Source: an uncultured Faecalibacterium sp.
Lineage (GTDB): Bacteria > Bacillota > Clostridia > Oscillospirales > Ruminococcaceae
Assembly (NCBI GenBank): GCA_934518555.1
Contig: CAKSXW010000010.1
Span: 1-48,290 of the forward strand
Reading direction: 5' to 3'
DNA length: 48,290 nucleotides
Made by a program: the position numbers and the translations under genes. The number at the start of each line of letters is the position of its first letter. The first letter of the stretch is position 1. The notes beneath the pieces were generated by a model. That model was not told where the DNA came from and searched no databases. It worked only from the letters and a program-made list of their open reading frames with translations. This document shows positions 23,195 through 32,325 of this stretch, one piece after another.

Positions 23195-24714
23195 TGCGAA
23201 AAAGTATTTCGGTAGCCTTTTTCTCCCTGGTGTCCACCCTGATGGTGCTGGGCATCGTGCTGATGGGCTGCTCGGAGTGGGTGCTGTTCCGCAATTACTT
23301 TGCCCGGGACCGGTACGAGACCCTGGACCAGGTGGTGGACGTGACCCGTCGGGCCGCCCAGTATCTGGTGCAGAAGTCTGCCCTGCCGGAGGGGGAGGAG
23401 CTGGACGCACTGAGCACCAAACTGGAGATCATCGGGGAGAGTGCCGAGGCCTATCTGTTCTTTACCGACAGCCAGGGCAATGTGCTGATCGCCTCTAACC
23501 CGGAAAAGCTGGGGGCGGCGGCCCTTTCGGCAGCCACCCTGGGCCGGGTGGACCAGGCCGGGCCGGACTACTACCATGTGTTCGGCACCCTGGGGGGCTT
23601 TTTGACCGAAAAAAGCTATGTGACCGCCAGCGAGATGCACAACGAGGTCGGCCAGCCCAGCGGCTATTTGTTCCTGTGCTCCTCCGGAGAGCAGCTGGTG
23701 GACTTCAAGCAGCAGTTCTGGTCCAACTTTCTGCTGTCGGCCTGCGTGATGCTGCTGTGTGCCAGCGTACTGACCAGGCTGCTGATGCGGAAGCTCACCG
23801 ACCCCCTGCAAAAGGTCACCGATGCCGCCCAGCGGTTTGGCGGCGGCGACCTGTCTGTCCGGGTGGAAGGCGTGGAGGGCGAAGGCGAAGTGGCAGACCT
23901 GGCCCGGACCTTCAACCGCATGGCAGAGAACATCCAGACCAACGATAACTCCCGGGGCCAGTTCATGGGCAACATCGCCCACGAGCTGCGGACCCCCATG
24001 ACCACCATCAAGGGCTTTGTGGACGGCATCCTGGACGGCACCATTCCGCCGGAATTGCAGAACCACTACCTGCAGCTGGTGAGCCAGGAGACCGGCCGCC
24101 TGGCCCGGCTGATCCAGAATATGCTGGACCTGTCCAAGCTGGAAAGCGGCGAATACCAGATGAACGCCCGGATGTTCAACATCTGGGAGACCATCACCGG
24201 GGTGGCCCTGGCGGCAGAGCAGCGCATCAACGACGGCATGATCGAGATCGAGGGCCTTACCATGGACGAAAAGGTCCTGGTGTATGCAGACCCGGACCTG
24301 ATCCACCAGGTGGTGTACAATCTGCTGGACAATGCCATCAAGTTTACCCCGGCCGGGGGCGTCATCCGGTTCCGGGTGGAAAAGCTGGGCCCCGAGGCGG
24401 AGATCTCTATCTGGAACTCCGGCCAGGGCATCAGCCCCGAGGCTTTGCCCTATGTGTTCCAGCGGTTCTACAAAGAGGACCCCTCTCGGGGCCTCCATGC
24501 CCGGGGTGCCGGCCTGGGGCTGAACATCTGCCAGGTACTGGTGAACCTGTCCGGGGGTCAGATCCGGGTGGAGAGCCAGGAAGGGGAGTGGTGCCGGTTC
24601 GTGTTCACCCTGCCGGTGCAGTCCCCGGACAGCGGCAGCATGAAGCGTCTGCCCGACGAGGCCGGGGGAGCCCCTGCAGTGGAGGACCCTGCCAGTATGC
24701 GGCCTGTGGAATGA
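23194..24714 (+). CDS. Membrane sensor histidine kinase
   Basis: Partner of the preceding response regulator, 506 aa. TM1 is at residues ~7-28, an extracytoplasmic sensor of ~145 residues follows, and TM2 is at ~176-198. HAMP (ADLARTFNRMAENIQ) ends near residue 250. The HisKA dimerisation domain has phospho-acceptor His263 in NIAHELRTPM. The HATPase_c domain carries the N box NLLDNAIKFTP, G1 box WNSGQGIS, F box RFYK and G2 box GAGLGLNIC. A proline- and acid-rich tail of ~30 residues is unusual but short. It ends in front of a terminator. The sensor ligand is unknown. Confidence 0.95.
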   Translation: MRKSISVAFFSLVSTLMVLGIVLMGCSEWVLFRNYFARDRYETLDQVVDVTRRAAQYLVQKSALPEGEELDALSTKLEIIGESAEAYLFFTDSQGNVLIASNPEKLGAAALSAATLGRVDQAGPDYYHVFGTLGGFLTEKSYVTASEMHNEVGQPSGYLFLCSSGEQLVDFKQQFWSNFLLSACVMLLCASVLTRLLMRKLTDPLQKVTDAAQRFGGGDLSVRVEGVEGEGEVADLARTFNRMAENIQTNDNSRGQFMGNIAHELRTPMTTIKGFVDGILDGTIPPELQNHYLQLVSQETGRLARLIQNMLDLSKLESGEYQMNARMFNIWETITGVALAAEQRINDGMIEIEGLTMDEKVLVYADPDLIHQVVYNLLDNAIKFTPAGGVIRFRVEKLGPEAEISIWNSGQGISPEALPYVFQRFYKEDPSRGLHARGAGLGLNICQVLVNLSGGQIRVESQEGEWCRFVFTLPVQSPDSGSMKRLPDEAGGAPAVEDPASMRPVE

Positions 24715-24718
24715 TCCC

Positions 24719-24756
24719 AAAGCCAGACTGCCCGGAGCCGGGCGGCCTGGCTTTTT
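24719..24756 (+). terminator. Terminator of the two-component operon
   Basis: AAAGCCAG ... CTGGCTTTTT with inner stem GCCCG / CGGGC. Confidence 0.8.
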
Positions 24757-24820
24757 GTGGTTTGCCCCTGGGGGCTGGCCAAAGATTTACGTCTTTTCCG
24801 TGAAAAAGAGGCCGCCGGGT

Positions 24821-24849
24821 TTGATTTTTATCCCGTTTTCATGTAAACT
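24821..24849 (+). promoter_or_regulatory. Promoter of the rpe-rnf-like operon
   Basis: TTGATT at 24821, 17-base spacer, TAAACT at 24844. Leader to ATG 24953 is about 95 bases and holds an imperfect GGACC / GGTCC inverted repeat. Confidence 0.6.
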
Positions 24850-24952
24850 AAAGGGTAACCATGCCCCAGTGTTTTGGACCCCACCCTGATAGGGAATGGA
24901 CGGTCCAACGGGGATGGAATACTTTAAATATAACGGAGCGTAACGATATACT

Positions 24953-25603
24953 ATGGCAATTGTAAGTCCTTCGATCCTTTCCGCTGATTTTGGCAAGCTG
25001 GCAGCAGACTGCCGCATGGTGCTGGATGCCGGGGCCCAGATGCTGCACTACGACGTGATGGACGGCCACTTTGTGCCCAACATCAGCTTTGGCGTGCCGG
25101 TGCTGAAAAGCCTCCACAAAAACCTGCCGGGGGCCTTTTACGACGTGCATCTGATGATCAGCCACCCTCTGCAGTACGCCGAGGCCTTTGTGGGGGCCGG
25201 GGCCACCCTGTACAACTTCCACCTGGAGTGTGAGGACGATATCCAGGCTACCCTGGACGCCGTGAAGGCCCTGGGCTGCAAGGTGGGCCTGACCATCAAG
25301 CCCGGCACCCCGGCCCAGGCCCTGGAGCCCTACCTGGACCAGCTGGACCTAGTGCTGGTGATGAGCGTGGAGCCGGGCTTTGGGGGCCAGAAGTTCATGC
25401 CCTCGGCCCTGGACAAGCTGCGCTGGCTGAAGGAACAGCGGGAGGCCCGGGGCCTGCACTACCTGCTGGAGGTGGACGGCGGTGTAGACGACACCACCGC
25501 CCCCCTGTGCGTGGAGGCCGGTGCCGATGTGCTGGTGGCCGGCAGTGCCGTATTCGGCAAGGCAGACCCGGCCCAGGCTGTGCGTGCCCTGGCAGACCTT
25601 TGA
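24953..25603 (+). CDS. rpe: Ribulose-phosphate 3-epimerase
   Basis: Interconverts ribulose 5-phosphate and xylulose 5-phosphate in the pentose phosphate pathway. The 216-aa TIM barrel has SPSILSADFG at the N-terminus, HYDVMDGHFVPN with the metal His and catalytic Asp, VHLMI with a second metal His, VMSVEPGFGGQKF, and EVDGGV with the second catalytic Asp. The ribosome site is weak (GGAG 14 bases ahead). It heads a long operon; the RnfD-like gene begins 13 bases after its stop. Confidence 0.96.
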   Translation: MAIVSPSILSADFGKLAADCRMVLDAGAQMLHYDVMDGHFVPNISFGVPVLKSLHKNLPGAFYDVHLMISHPLQYAEAFVGAGATLYNFHLECEDDIQATLDAVKALGCKVGLTIKPGTPAQALEPYLDQLDLVLVMSVEPGFGGQKFMPSALDKLRWLKEQREARGLHYLLEVDGGVDDTTAPLCVEAGADVLVAGSAVFGKADPAQAVRALADL

Positions 25604-25616
25604 GAGGAAATGGCCT

Positions 25617-26642
25617 ATGGATGAAGCATTGATCCGGGAGCAGGAACAGCAGCTGCTGAAAACCGGGAAATATTACCGACACATCTGCTGGATGGTGATC
25701 CCCCTGCTGTGCATGGCCTGCTTTTTGTACGGCCCCCGGCCGTTGCTGCTGTGCTGCATCGCCGTGCTCACCGGCAACCTCTGCGACCGTCTGGTGGCCC
25801 TGCTGCGCCACCGGGTGTACCAGAACCGGGACCTTTCCAACGAGAGCTTTGCCCTGGTCATCGCCCTGCTGATGCCGGCCACCGTGGACATCTATGTGCT
25901 GGTGGTGGCAGTGCTGGCCGGGGTGCTCCTCGGCAAGGAAGTCTTTGGAGGCTACGGCAGCTACCCCTTTAACCCGGCTGCCGTGGGCTACGCTGTGGCG
26001 GCAGTGTCCTGGCCGGAACAGGTGTGCCGCTACCCCCAGCCCTACACGGCCCTGCCCCTGTGGGATGCCTCCGGGGTGCCGGTGTCCAGCGTCATCGAGG
26101 ACACCCTCCGCAGCGGCGGTATGCTGAACTACAACCCCATTGCCCTGGGCCTGGGCGAGTACGCCGCCCCCATGGGCACCGGTGCCGCCATCGTGATCCT
26201 GGCCTGCGGACTGTTCCTGTGGACCCAGAAGGACGCCCACATGGCAGCCTCCCTGAGCTTTTTGGCCACCTGCGCCCTGGTGGCCTTTATCTTCCCCCGG
26301 CAGGCCGGCCTGGCAGACAGTGCTGTGCTGGCCAACGCCCTGCCCCGTCTGCGGTGCATGGAGGACGAGCTGCTCAGCGGTGCCATGCTGTACAGTGCCG
26401 TGTTTTTGCTGAATGAACCCTACACCTGCGCCCACCACCGGGTGGGCCGGGTGCTGTACGGTGTGCTGGTGGGCCTGGTGAGCATGGGCTTCCGGTACTA
26501 CGGCGTCTACGAGACCGGCGTGTGCTTTGCCCTGCTGGCTGTCAACAGCGTCTCGGCCCTTATCGACCGCACCGAGCTGCGGCTGTACCGCCTGATGCAG
26601 CACCAGCCTGAAGGGAACACCGGGAAGGAGGCAGCGGAATGA
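25617..26642 (+). CDS. RnfD/NqrB-like membrane protein without a clear FMN site
   Basis: Homologue of RnfD, the flavin-carrying membrane subunit of ion-translocating ferredoxin:NAD oxidoreductase. The 341-aa protein has about nine or ten helices. Family landmarks are NESFALVIALLMP, EVFGGYGSYPFNPAAVGYA and the late LLSGAMLYSAVFLLNEPYT block. The covalent FMN threonine normally lies in an S-x-A-T-P-L motif; here the region reads YPQPYTALPLWDAS, so the motif is shifted or lost. The start at 25617 follows GAGAGGAAA. The stop overlaps the RnfE-like start (ATGA). No RnfC, RnfG or RnfB gene is adjacent. Confidence 0.85.
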   Translation: MDEALIREQEQQLLKTGKYYRHICWMVIPLLCMACFLYGPRPLLLCCIAVLTGNLCDRLVALLRHRVYQNRDLSNESFALVIALLMPATVDIYVLVVAVLAGVLLGKEVFGGYGSYPFNPAAVGYAVAAVSWPEQVCRYPQPYTALPLWDASGVPVSSVIEDTLRSGGMLNYNPIALGLGEYAAPMGTGAAIVILACGLFLWTQKDAHMAASLSFLATCALVAFIFPRQAGLADSAVLANALPRLRCMEDELLSGAMLYSAVFLLNEPYTCAHHRVGRVLYGVLVGLVSMGFRYYGVYETGVCFALLAVNSVSALIDRTELRLYRLMQHQPEGNTGKEAAE

Positions 26643-27361
26643 AACGTGCAACAGCTGAATTGATCCTGAAAAACCCTGAAAAGTTTGCCCACCACGACCG
26701 GGTGTTCCTGAATAACCCGGTGGTGATGCAGGGCATGGGCCTGGCCCCCCTGGTGGTGCTGGCCACCAGCGGCCAGAACGCTGTGATGCTGGCCGCCGCC
26801 GTGGCCTTGCTGCTGGTGCCCTCCCGGGTGCTGGCCTGCCTGCTGAGCCGGGCTGTCCCCCTGGTCCATGAGGACCCGGACCCTGCGGAGCTGCAGGAAA
26901 AGCTGCTGCCCCGGGCCCTGGTGTACAGCCTCAGTGCCGCTGTGGTGTATCTGGCGGCCTACCCCATCCTGAACGCTGTGTTCGGCACCGGTCTGCTGAC
27001 CCTGGGGGTCTACCTGCCCCTGCTGGTGGTGGAGCCCCTGCTGACCTACCGCTTTGGCCGGGTGCAGGAAACGGTGCACAAGGCCGTTTCCAAGGGCCTG
27101 CGGATCACCGTAGGCTACGCCCTGCTGCTGGTGCTGCTGGGCTGTGTACGGGAGTGGCTGGGCCTGGGCACCGTGTTCGGCAGCCCTGTGAGCCGTGCGG
27201 TGCTGCCCATGGCAGGGATGCCTGCCGGGGGCTTTATCGTGCTGGGGGTGCTGTGCGCCGTGTGGCGTGCCCTGGCCTCTAAGCGGAAAGAATATCTGGT
27301 GAAGGAGGCACGGACCCTTGTGGACGTGCACGCCCAGAAAGAAGCGGAGGGCGAAGAATGA
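26639..27361 (+). CDS. RnfE/NqrD-like membrane protein lacking both cluster cysteines
   Basis: A 240-aa six-helix protein clearly of the RnfE type: FLNNPVVMQGMGLAPLVVLAT near the N-terminus and MAGMPAGGFIVLGVL near the C-terminus. In RnfE the motif GLCPL and a later TNC each give a Cys to the [2Fe-2S] cluster shared with RnfA. Here these are GLAPL (Ala36) and LPLLVVEPLL (Pro133), so both ligands are gone. A charged tail replaces the usual C-terminus. It starts in a 4-base overlap with the RnfD-like gene, and its stop overlaps the RnfA-like start in the same way. Confidence 0.88.
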   Translation: MKRATAELILKNPEKFAHHDRVFLNNPVVMQGMGLAPLVVLATSGQNAVMLAAAVALLLVPSRVLACLLSRAVPLVHEDPDPAELQEKLLPRALVYSLSAAVVYLAAYPILNAVFGTGLLTLGVYLPLLVVEPLLTYRFGRVQETVHKAVSKGLRITVGYALLLVLLGCVREWLGLGTVFGSPVSRAVLPMAGMPAGGFIVLGVLCAVWRALASKRKEYLVKEARTLVDVHAQKEAEGEE

Positions 27362-27969
27362 ACGAGGTCGTGTCTGTTTCGGTGACGTTCTTCGGCTATG
27401 CCATCCTGGCAATCTTTGCCCAGAACGCCATCTTTACCCGTGCCCTGGGCGTGTCCCGGCTGGTGAACCTGGTACGGGATGACCGCACCAGCAACCTGCT
27501 GTTCGGCCTGCAGCTGTGCATCACCCAGGTGCTGGTGGCCCCCTTGGCCTGGTACACCGGCAGCTGGCTGCTGCCCCTGGACAACCGTGCCCAGCTGCGG
27601 CCCTTAGTGTTCGTGCTGACCCTGGCGGTGGTGTGTGTGGCAGAGCAGCTGGTGCTCACCGCCTGCAAGAGCCACCCGGTGGCAGCCACCCTCCGGCGCA
27701 TCGTGCCCCTGGCAGCCTTCAACAGCTGCGTGCTGGGCACCGTGCTGGTGGAGCGCACCCAGAGCTTTACCCTGAGCCAGAGCCTGGGCTTTGGCCTGGG
27801 CAGCGGCCTAGGCTATCTGCTGGCGGTGCTGCTGGTGGCCGAGGCTGGCAACCGGCTCCGCAGCAAGGCCATCCCCTCCGCATTCCGGGGCCTGCCCATC
27901 ACGCTGGTGTACATCGGTGTGCTGGCATTGGCCATCTATGGTTTTACCGGCCATTCGGTGATCCTGTAA
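27358..27969 (+). CDS. RnfA/NqrE-like membrane protein with altered cluster cysteines
   Basis: A 203-aa six-helix homologue of RnfA. NAIFTRALGVSRLVNLV aligns with the NNFVLVKFLGLCPFMGVS region of known RnfA, and PLAAFNSCVLGTVLV with PLITTNCAVLG. The first Cys is Ser33. At the second site Ser123 takes the Cys position and a Cys is found one residue later (Cys124). The C-terminal FRGLPITLVYIGVLALAIYGFTG is typical RnfA. With RnfE lacking its two cysteines, the intramembrane [2Fe-2S] site cannot form in the normal way. GGAGGG at the end of the preceding gene serves as ribosome site. Confidence 0.88.
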   Translation: MNEVVSVSVTFFGYAILAIFAQNAIFTRALGVSRLVNLVRDDRTSNLLFGLQLCITQVLVAPLAWYTGSWLLPLDNRAQLRPLVFVLTLAVVCVAEQLVLTACKSHPVAATLRRIVPLAAFNSCVLGTVLVERTQSFTLSQSLGFGLGSGLGYLLAVLLVAEAGNRLRSKAIPSAFRGLPITLVYIGVLALAIYGFTGHSVIL

Positions 27970-27984
27970 GGGAGGTCAGACAAA

Positions 27985-29067
27985 ATGGCAAAGTATAAAC
28001 GTCGGCCAAAGGTCAAGCGGTACCGCCGCAGCTTTTACAGTCGGCAGGACCGGATCAAACGGGCCCTGAGCATCCTGGTGCTGGTGGCAGTGGTGCTGGC
28101 AGCAGCCTGGTTTGCGGCCCCCCATGTGCTGGACTGGGCCACCCATACCTGGTACACCGTGGTAAAGGACCGGGACCTGGAGGCGGAAAGTGCCTCCCGG
28201 CAGGCTGCTTCTGCCGCCGCCGCTGCCTCTGAGGCTGCCTCGGAGTCCCAGCCGGAGCCCCAGGAGCCGGAGACCCCGGCCCTGGACGGCAAGGCCATCA
28301 ACGGCGGCAGCTGGGCTCAGGTGGAGGTCTCTGCCCTGCAGAATGAGGCCGCCATCCGGGCCGCCGCCCAGCAGCTGAAGGCTGCCGGGGCCCAGTACGG
28401 CCTGGTGACCCTCAAGACCACCGACGGCACCCTGTACTACGCCTCCCAGGTGGCAGCTGCTGCCGGAGGCATCACCGACGCCCCGGTGGACCCGGCGGCC
28501 ATTGCCTCTATCTTCCGGCAGGAGGGCATCATCCCGGTGGCCCAGCTGGCTGCCTTCAAGGACCCGGTGTCTCCCCGTGCCGACCGCTCCATGGCGATCC
28601 ACTACCAGGGCACCAAGCTGTGGCTGGACGCTGTGGAAAACGGCAACCCCTGGCTGAACCCCTACTCCGCCGCTGCGGTGAACTATATGGGGGACCTGGT
28701 GGAGGAGCTGCAGGGCCTGGGCTTTGAACAGGTGGTGCTGACCAATGTGCAGTTCCCCCGGTTCAGCAGCAAGCAGGATTACGGGGAGACCGACGGCGTA
28801 TCCCGCTCCGACCAGCTGAAGGCGGATATCCGGGCCCTGGAGACCCGGTTTGCAGGCCAGGTGACCTTGTGGTTCAGCTATACTCTGGACCAGTGCGGCA
28901 CCAACAGCGTAGCCCTGGATGTGCCTGCAGAGACCCTGGGCATGGAGAACCTGCTGGTGACCACCGACAGTGCCCTGACCGCCGACCGCCGGGCGGCCCT
29001 GGAAGAAGCTGCCGCAGCGGCAGGGGTGGCCCACCTGGTGGTCCACAGTGCCGACAGCTTCCAGTAA
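27985..29067 (+). CDS. Membrane-anchored glycoside-hydrolase-like protein (DUF4015/GH-like)
   Basis: A 360-aa protein with a basic cytoplasmic start (KYKRRPKVKRYRRS), one helix at residues ~27-48, an Ala/Glu-rich spacer to ~95, and an exported alpha/beta domain. That domain resembles the putative glycoside hydrolase family DUF4015 (PF13200): GLVTLKTTDGTLYYAS, FRQEGIIPVAQLAAFKDP, then a W-x-N-P-Y element and GFEQVVLTNVQFPRFS. Family members have an acidic residue where this last motif has TN (IQFDYVRFP type), so catalytic activity is doubtful. It starts 15 bases after the RnfA-like gene behind GGGAGGT, so it is part of the same operon and may be an envelope partner. Confidence 0.72.
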   Translation: MAKYKRRPKVKRYRRSFYSRQDRIKRALSILVLVAVVLAAAWFAAPHVLDWATHTWYTVVKDRDLEAESASRQAASAAAAASEAASESQPEPQEPETPALDGKAINGGSWAQVEVSALQNEAAIRAAAQQLKAAGAQYGLVTLKTTDGTLYYASQVAAAAGGITDAPVDPAAIASIFRQEGIIPVAQLAAFKDPVSPRADRSMAIHYQGTKLWLDAVENGNPWLNPYSAAAVNYMGDLVEELQGLGFEQVVLTNVQFPRFSSKQDYGETDGVSRSDQLKADIRALETRFAGQVTLWFSYTLDQCGTNSVALDVPAETLGMENLLVTTDSALTADRRAALEEAAAAAGVAHLVVHSADSFQ

Positions 29068-29108
29068 CAGCTGCCCTGCCTTTGTTTTGGGAAAGTGAGG
29101 AACCTTTT

Positions 29109-30401
29109 ATGAACTCGACCACCTGCTTTGCACCGGCCCGTATCCTTTTGCCTTCGGAACAGGTCCCGCTGGAACAGTGGGCCTGCATTGCCTGTGACCA
29201 GTTTACCAGCGACCGGGACTACTGGCGCAAGGCCCGGCAGGCCGCTGCCAACAGCCCCAGCACCCTGAACCTGATCCTGCCGGAGGTATATCTGGAGGAC
29301 GGAGACGCCGACCAGCGGGTGGAAGCCATCCACGCTGCCATGGAGGAGTATGCCAAAACGGTGCTGACCCGGGCAGTGGAAGGCTTTGTGTATGTAGAGC
29401 GCACGGAGCAGAGCGGCCGGGTCCGCCAGGGCCTGGTGGGCCGGGTGGATCTGGAGGCCTACAGCTACCATCGGGGGGAGCGGTGCGCCGTGCGCCCCAG
29501 TGAGAGCACGGTGGAAAGCCGCATTCCGCCCCGGATGAAGGTGCGGACCGGGGCTGCGCTGGAGACCCCCCATATCATGATGCTGGCAGATGACCCGGGC
29601 TGCACCCTGGTGGAGCCCATTGCCGCCCAAAAGGACAAGCTGCGGCAGGTCTATGAGGGCCAGCTGATGCTGGGGGGCGGCCATGTGGCTGGCTGGGCTG
29701 TAGAGGACCCGGCCCTCATTGCACAGATCGAAGCCGCCATCCAGGCCCTGGGCAGCCAGGAGGCCTTTGACCAGAAATACCCCGATGCCCCTCGCCGGGA
29801 CCCCCTGACCCTGGCAGTGGGAGACGGCAACCACTCCCTGGCCACCGCCAAGGCCTGCTGGGAGGAGCTGAAAAAGACCCTGACCCCGGAGCAGGCCGCC
29901 AACCACCCGGCCCGGTGGTGCCTGGCAGAGGTGTGCAACGTCCACTCCCCGGCCATTGAGATCCAGCCCATCCACCGGGTGCTGTTCAACGTGGACTGCG
30001 CTGCGGTGCTGCTGGCCCTCATCACCTGGAGCGATGCCAACATGGCTGGCTGCTGCTTTGGGGGCCACAAGCAGCAGCCCTTTACCCTGGCAGGCCCCCA
30101 CATGGCCAACGTGCTGAGCTTTGAGGAGCCTACGGCCCCCCTTACGGTAGGCACCATTGACGAATTTATTGAATACTACCTGGAACGCCACCCGGAGGCC
30201 CGGGTGGATTATGTGCACGATGAACCGGCAGTGCAGGCCCTGTGCAAGCAGGGGGCAGTGGGATTTTTGATGCCTCCCTTTGCCAAGAGCGACCTGTTCA
30301 AGGGCGTGGTCCTGGGGGGCGTGCTGCCCCGTAAGACCTTCAGCATGGGCCATGCCGAGGAAAAACGATATTATATCGAGTGCCGTAAGATCGTAGAATA
30401 A
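29109..30401 (+). CDS. DUF1015 family protein
   Basis: A 430-aa soluble protein of the DUF1015 family. Features seen are [11 protein letters not shown] at the N-terminus, the conserved [18 protein letters not shown] block (the D-G-x-H-R/S motif of the family) near residue 240, and [22 protein letters not shown]. The family is widespread in Clostridia and often lies near serine or phosphoglycerate genes, but its reaction is not established. Start ATG 29109 follows GTGAGGAA. It is separated from the GH-like gene by 41 bases without a clear terminator, so it probably belongs to the same long transcript. Confidence 0.85.
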   Translation: MNSTTCFAPARILLPSEQVPLEQWACIACDQFTSDRDYWRKARQAAANSPSTLNLILPEVYLEDGDADQRVEAIHAAMEEYAKTVLTRAVEGFVYVERTEQSGRVRQGLVGRVDLEAYSYHRGERCAVRPSESTVESRIPPRMKVRTGAALETPHIMMLADDPGCTLVEPIAAQKDKLRQVYEGQLMLGGGHVAGWAVEDPALIAQIEAAIQALGSQEAFDQKYPDAPRRDPLTLAVGDGNHSLATAKACWEELKKTLTPEQAANHPARWCLAEVCNVHSPAIEIQPIHRVLFNVDCAAVLLALITWSDANMAGCCFGGHKQQPFTLAGPHMANVLSFEEPTAPLTVGTIDEFIEYYLERHPEARVDYVHDEPAVQALCKQGAVGFLMPPFAKSDLFKGVVLGGVLPRKTFSMGHAEEKRYYIECRKIVE

Positions 30402-30411
30402 TAGGAGAACC

Positions 30412-32325
30412 ATGAATTTTAAAGAACTGAATCTGTCCGCCCCCCTTCTGCGTGCTGTGCAGGAGGCAGGCTACGAGACCCCGTCGCCCATCCAGGCGGC
30501 GGCGATCCCGCCGGTGCTGTCCGGCCGGGACCTGATGGGCTGCGCCCAGACCGGTACCGGCAAGACGGCAGCCTTTGCCTTGCCCATGCTGGACCGGCTC
30601 ACCGCCCAGGCACCCCGGCGCAAGGGGGCCGTCCGGGCGTTGATCCTGACCCCCACCCGGGAGCTTGCTTTGCAGATCGGCGAGAGCTTTGAGGCCTACG
30701 GCAAGTACCTGGCCCTTCGCAGCACCGTGATCTTTGGCGGCGTGGGCCAGGCCCCTCAGGTGGAGGCCCTGAAGCAGGGGGTGGATATCCTGGTGGCCTG
30801 CCCGGGCCGTCTCAACGACCTGATCGGCCAGGGCTTTGTGGACCTGTCGGCCCTGGAGATCTTTGTGCTGGACGAGGCAGACCGGATGCTGGACATGGGC
30901 TTTGTCCATGACGTGAAAAAGGTCATTGCCAAGCTGCCTGCCCAGCGTCAGAACCTGATGTTCAGTGCCACCATGCCCAAGGAGATCGAGCAGCTGGCAG
31001 CCGGCATCCTTCACGACCCGGCTTTTGTCAAGGTGGACCCGGTGTCCAGCACCGTGGACCGCATCCAGCAGAGCCTGTATTTTGTGGAAAAGGGCAACAA
31101 AAAGTTCTTGCTGCCCTGGCTCATCCAGAATCTGCAGCCCCCGGTGGCCAACGCTCTGGTGTTTAGCCGCACCAAGCACGGTGCCGATAAGGTCGCCAAG
31201 GACCTGACAAAGCAAGGCATCCCGGCTGCCGCCATCCACGGCAACAAGAGCCAGACCGCCCGGGTCACGGCCCTGGAGGACTTCAAGGCCGGTAAGACCA
31301 AGGTGCTGGTGGCCACCGATATCGCCGCCCGGGGCATCGACATCAGCGAGCTGTCCCATGTGTTCAACTACGACCTGCCGGAGGTGCCGGAGACCTATGT
31401 GCACCGCATCGGCCGCACCGCCCGTGCCGGAGCCGACGGCACTGCCGTCAGCTTCTGCGCCCCGGAGGAGCAGGAGTACCTGGCCGGCATCGAAAAGCTG
31501 AACCGCCGCAAGATCCCGGTGGTGTCCGGCCACCCCTGGGACGGGGTGCCTGCCCCGGTGCGCCCGGAGCCCCCGGTCCGGGGCAAAAAGCCCAAGGAGA
31601 CCCCTGCCCAGGCCGGGGCCCAGCCGACACCCTCGGCTGCCCCTGCAAAGCCTGCTAAAAAGGCTGCCCCTGCCCCCAAACCGGCAGAAAAGCAGCCTGT
31701 AAAAAACCGAAAAGAGGAACCGTCTATGGAAGACAATAACCCTAAGCGTGGTTCCGGCGGCCGTGGCAATGACCGCCGCTCCAACCCCAACGGCAGCCGC
31801 CCTCGCCGGGAGCAGAACGCTCCGGCCCGGGGCAGCAATGCCCAGCCCAAGTTTGACCCCCACTTTGTCAGTGCCCCGGAGGCTACTCCTCTGCGGAGTG
31901 CCAAAAAGGCCCCGGCCGCTCCGGCAGCCCCGGTGATCAAAAGTGCAGCCCAGCCTGCCCAGAACCCCTCGGCAGGCCGCAGCAGCCGCAATGACCGGGG
32001 CAGCCGCAATGAGCGGAATGACCGGAATGACCGCAGCCGCAATGCCGGGGCAGGCTCCAATCCCTCTGGCCGGAACAGCCGGGGGGAGGCCAGCCGCACC
32101 GAAAGCAGCCGCAGCAACGCCCCCCGTACCCCCAGCAATGCGCCCCGGGCTCCCCGGGCCGACAGCAGCCGCCGGGGCCGTTCTTCTGCCGTAAAGGACG
32201 AGGACCCGGGGCTGGTGCTCATCAGCCGCCGTCCCCCCCAGCAGAAGTTTACCAGCTTTGAGGAGTATATGGACGCCCACGGCGGTGCCACCGCTCCCAT
32301 CGAGGACCGCAGCGACAAAGTATGA
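30412..32325 (+). CDS. DEAD-box RNA helicase with long disordered tail
   Basis: ATP-dependent RNA helicase, 637 aa. The core (residues ~1-375) has Q motif ([11 protein letters not shown]), motif I AQTGTGKT, Ia [28 protein letters not shown], and in domain 2 [10 protein letters not shown] and [10 protein letters not shown]. The RhlE/CshA-type core is followed by a Pro/Ala/Lys-rich stretch (~385-438), then an Arg/Asn/Ser-rich tail with repeats such as [12 protein letters not shown], typical of RNA-binding disordered regions. An internal in-frame ATG at 31726 has AAAGAGGAA ahead and marks the change in composition. Ten bases separate it from DUF1015; its stop overlaps the next start by four bases. 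Confidence 0.95.
   Translation: MNFKELNLSAPLLRAVQEAGYETPSPIQAAAIPPVLSGRDLMGCAQTGTGKTAAFALPMLDRLTAQAPRRKGAVRALILTPTRELALQIGESFEAYGKYLALRSTVIFGGVGQAPQVEALKQGVDILVACPGRLNDLIGQGFVDLSALEIFVLDEADRMLDMGFVHDVKKVIAKLPAQRQNLMFSATMPKEIEQLAAGILHDPAFVKVDPVSSTVDRIQQSLYFVEKGNKKFLLPWLIQNLQPPVANALVFSRTKHGADKVAKDLTKQGIPAAAIHGNKSQTARVTALEDFKAGKTKVLVATDIAARGIDISELSHVFNYDLPEVPETYVHRIGRTARAGADGTAVSFCAPEEQEYLAGIEKLNRRKIPVVSGHPWDGVPAPVRPEPPVRGKKPKETPAQAGAQPTPSAAPAKPAKKAAPAPKPAEKQPVKNRKEEPSMEDNNPKRGSGGRGNDRRSNPNGSRPRREQNAPARGSNAQPKFDPHFVSAPEATPLRSAKKAPAAPAAPVIKSAAQPAQNPSAGRSSRNDRGSRNERNDRNDRSRNAGAGSNPSGRNSRGEASRTESSRSNAPRTPSNAPRAPRADSSRRGRSSAVKDEDPGLVLISRRPPQQKFTSFEEYMDAHGGATAPIEDRSDKV

Noticed and set aside
25617..27969. 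A standard Rnf complex
   Set aside because: RnfC, RnfG and RnfB are missing nearby, and the cluster cysteines and the clear FMN motif are lost.
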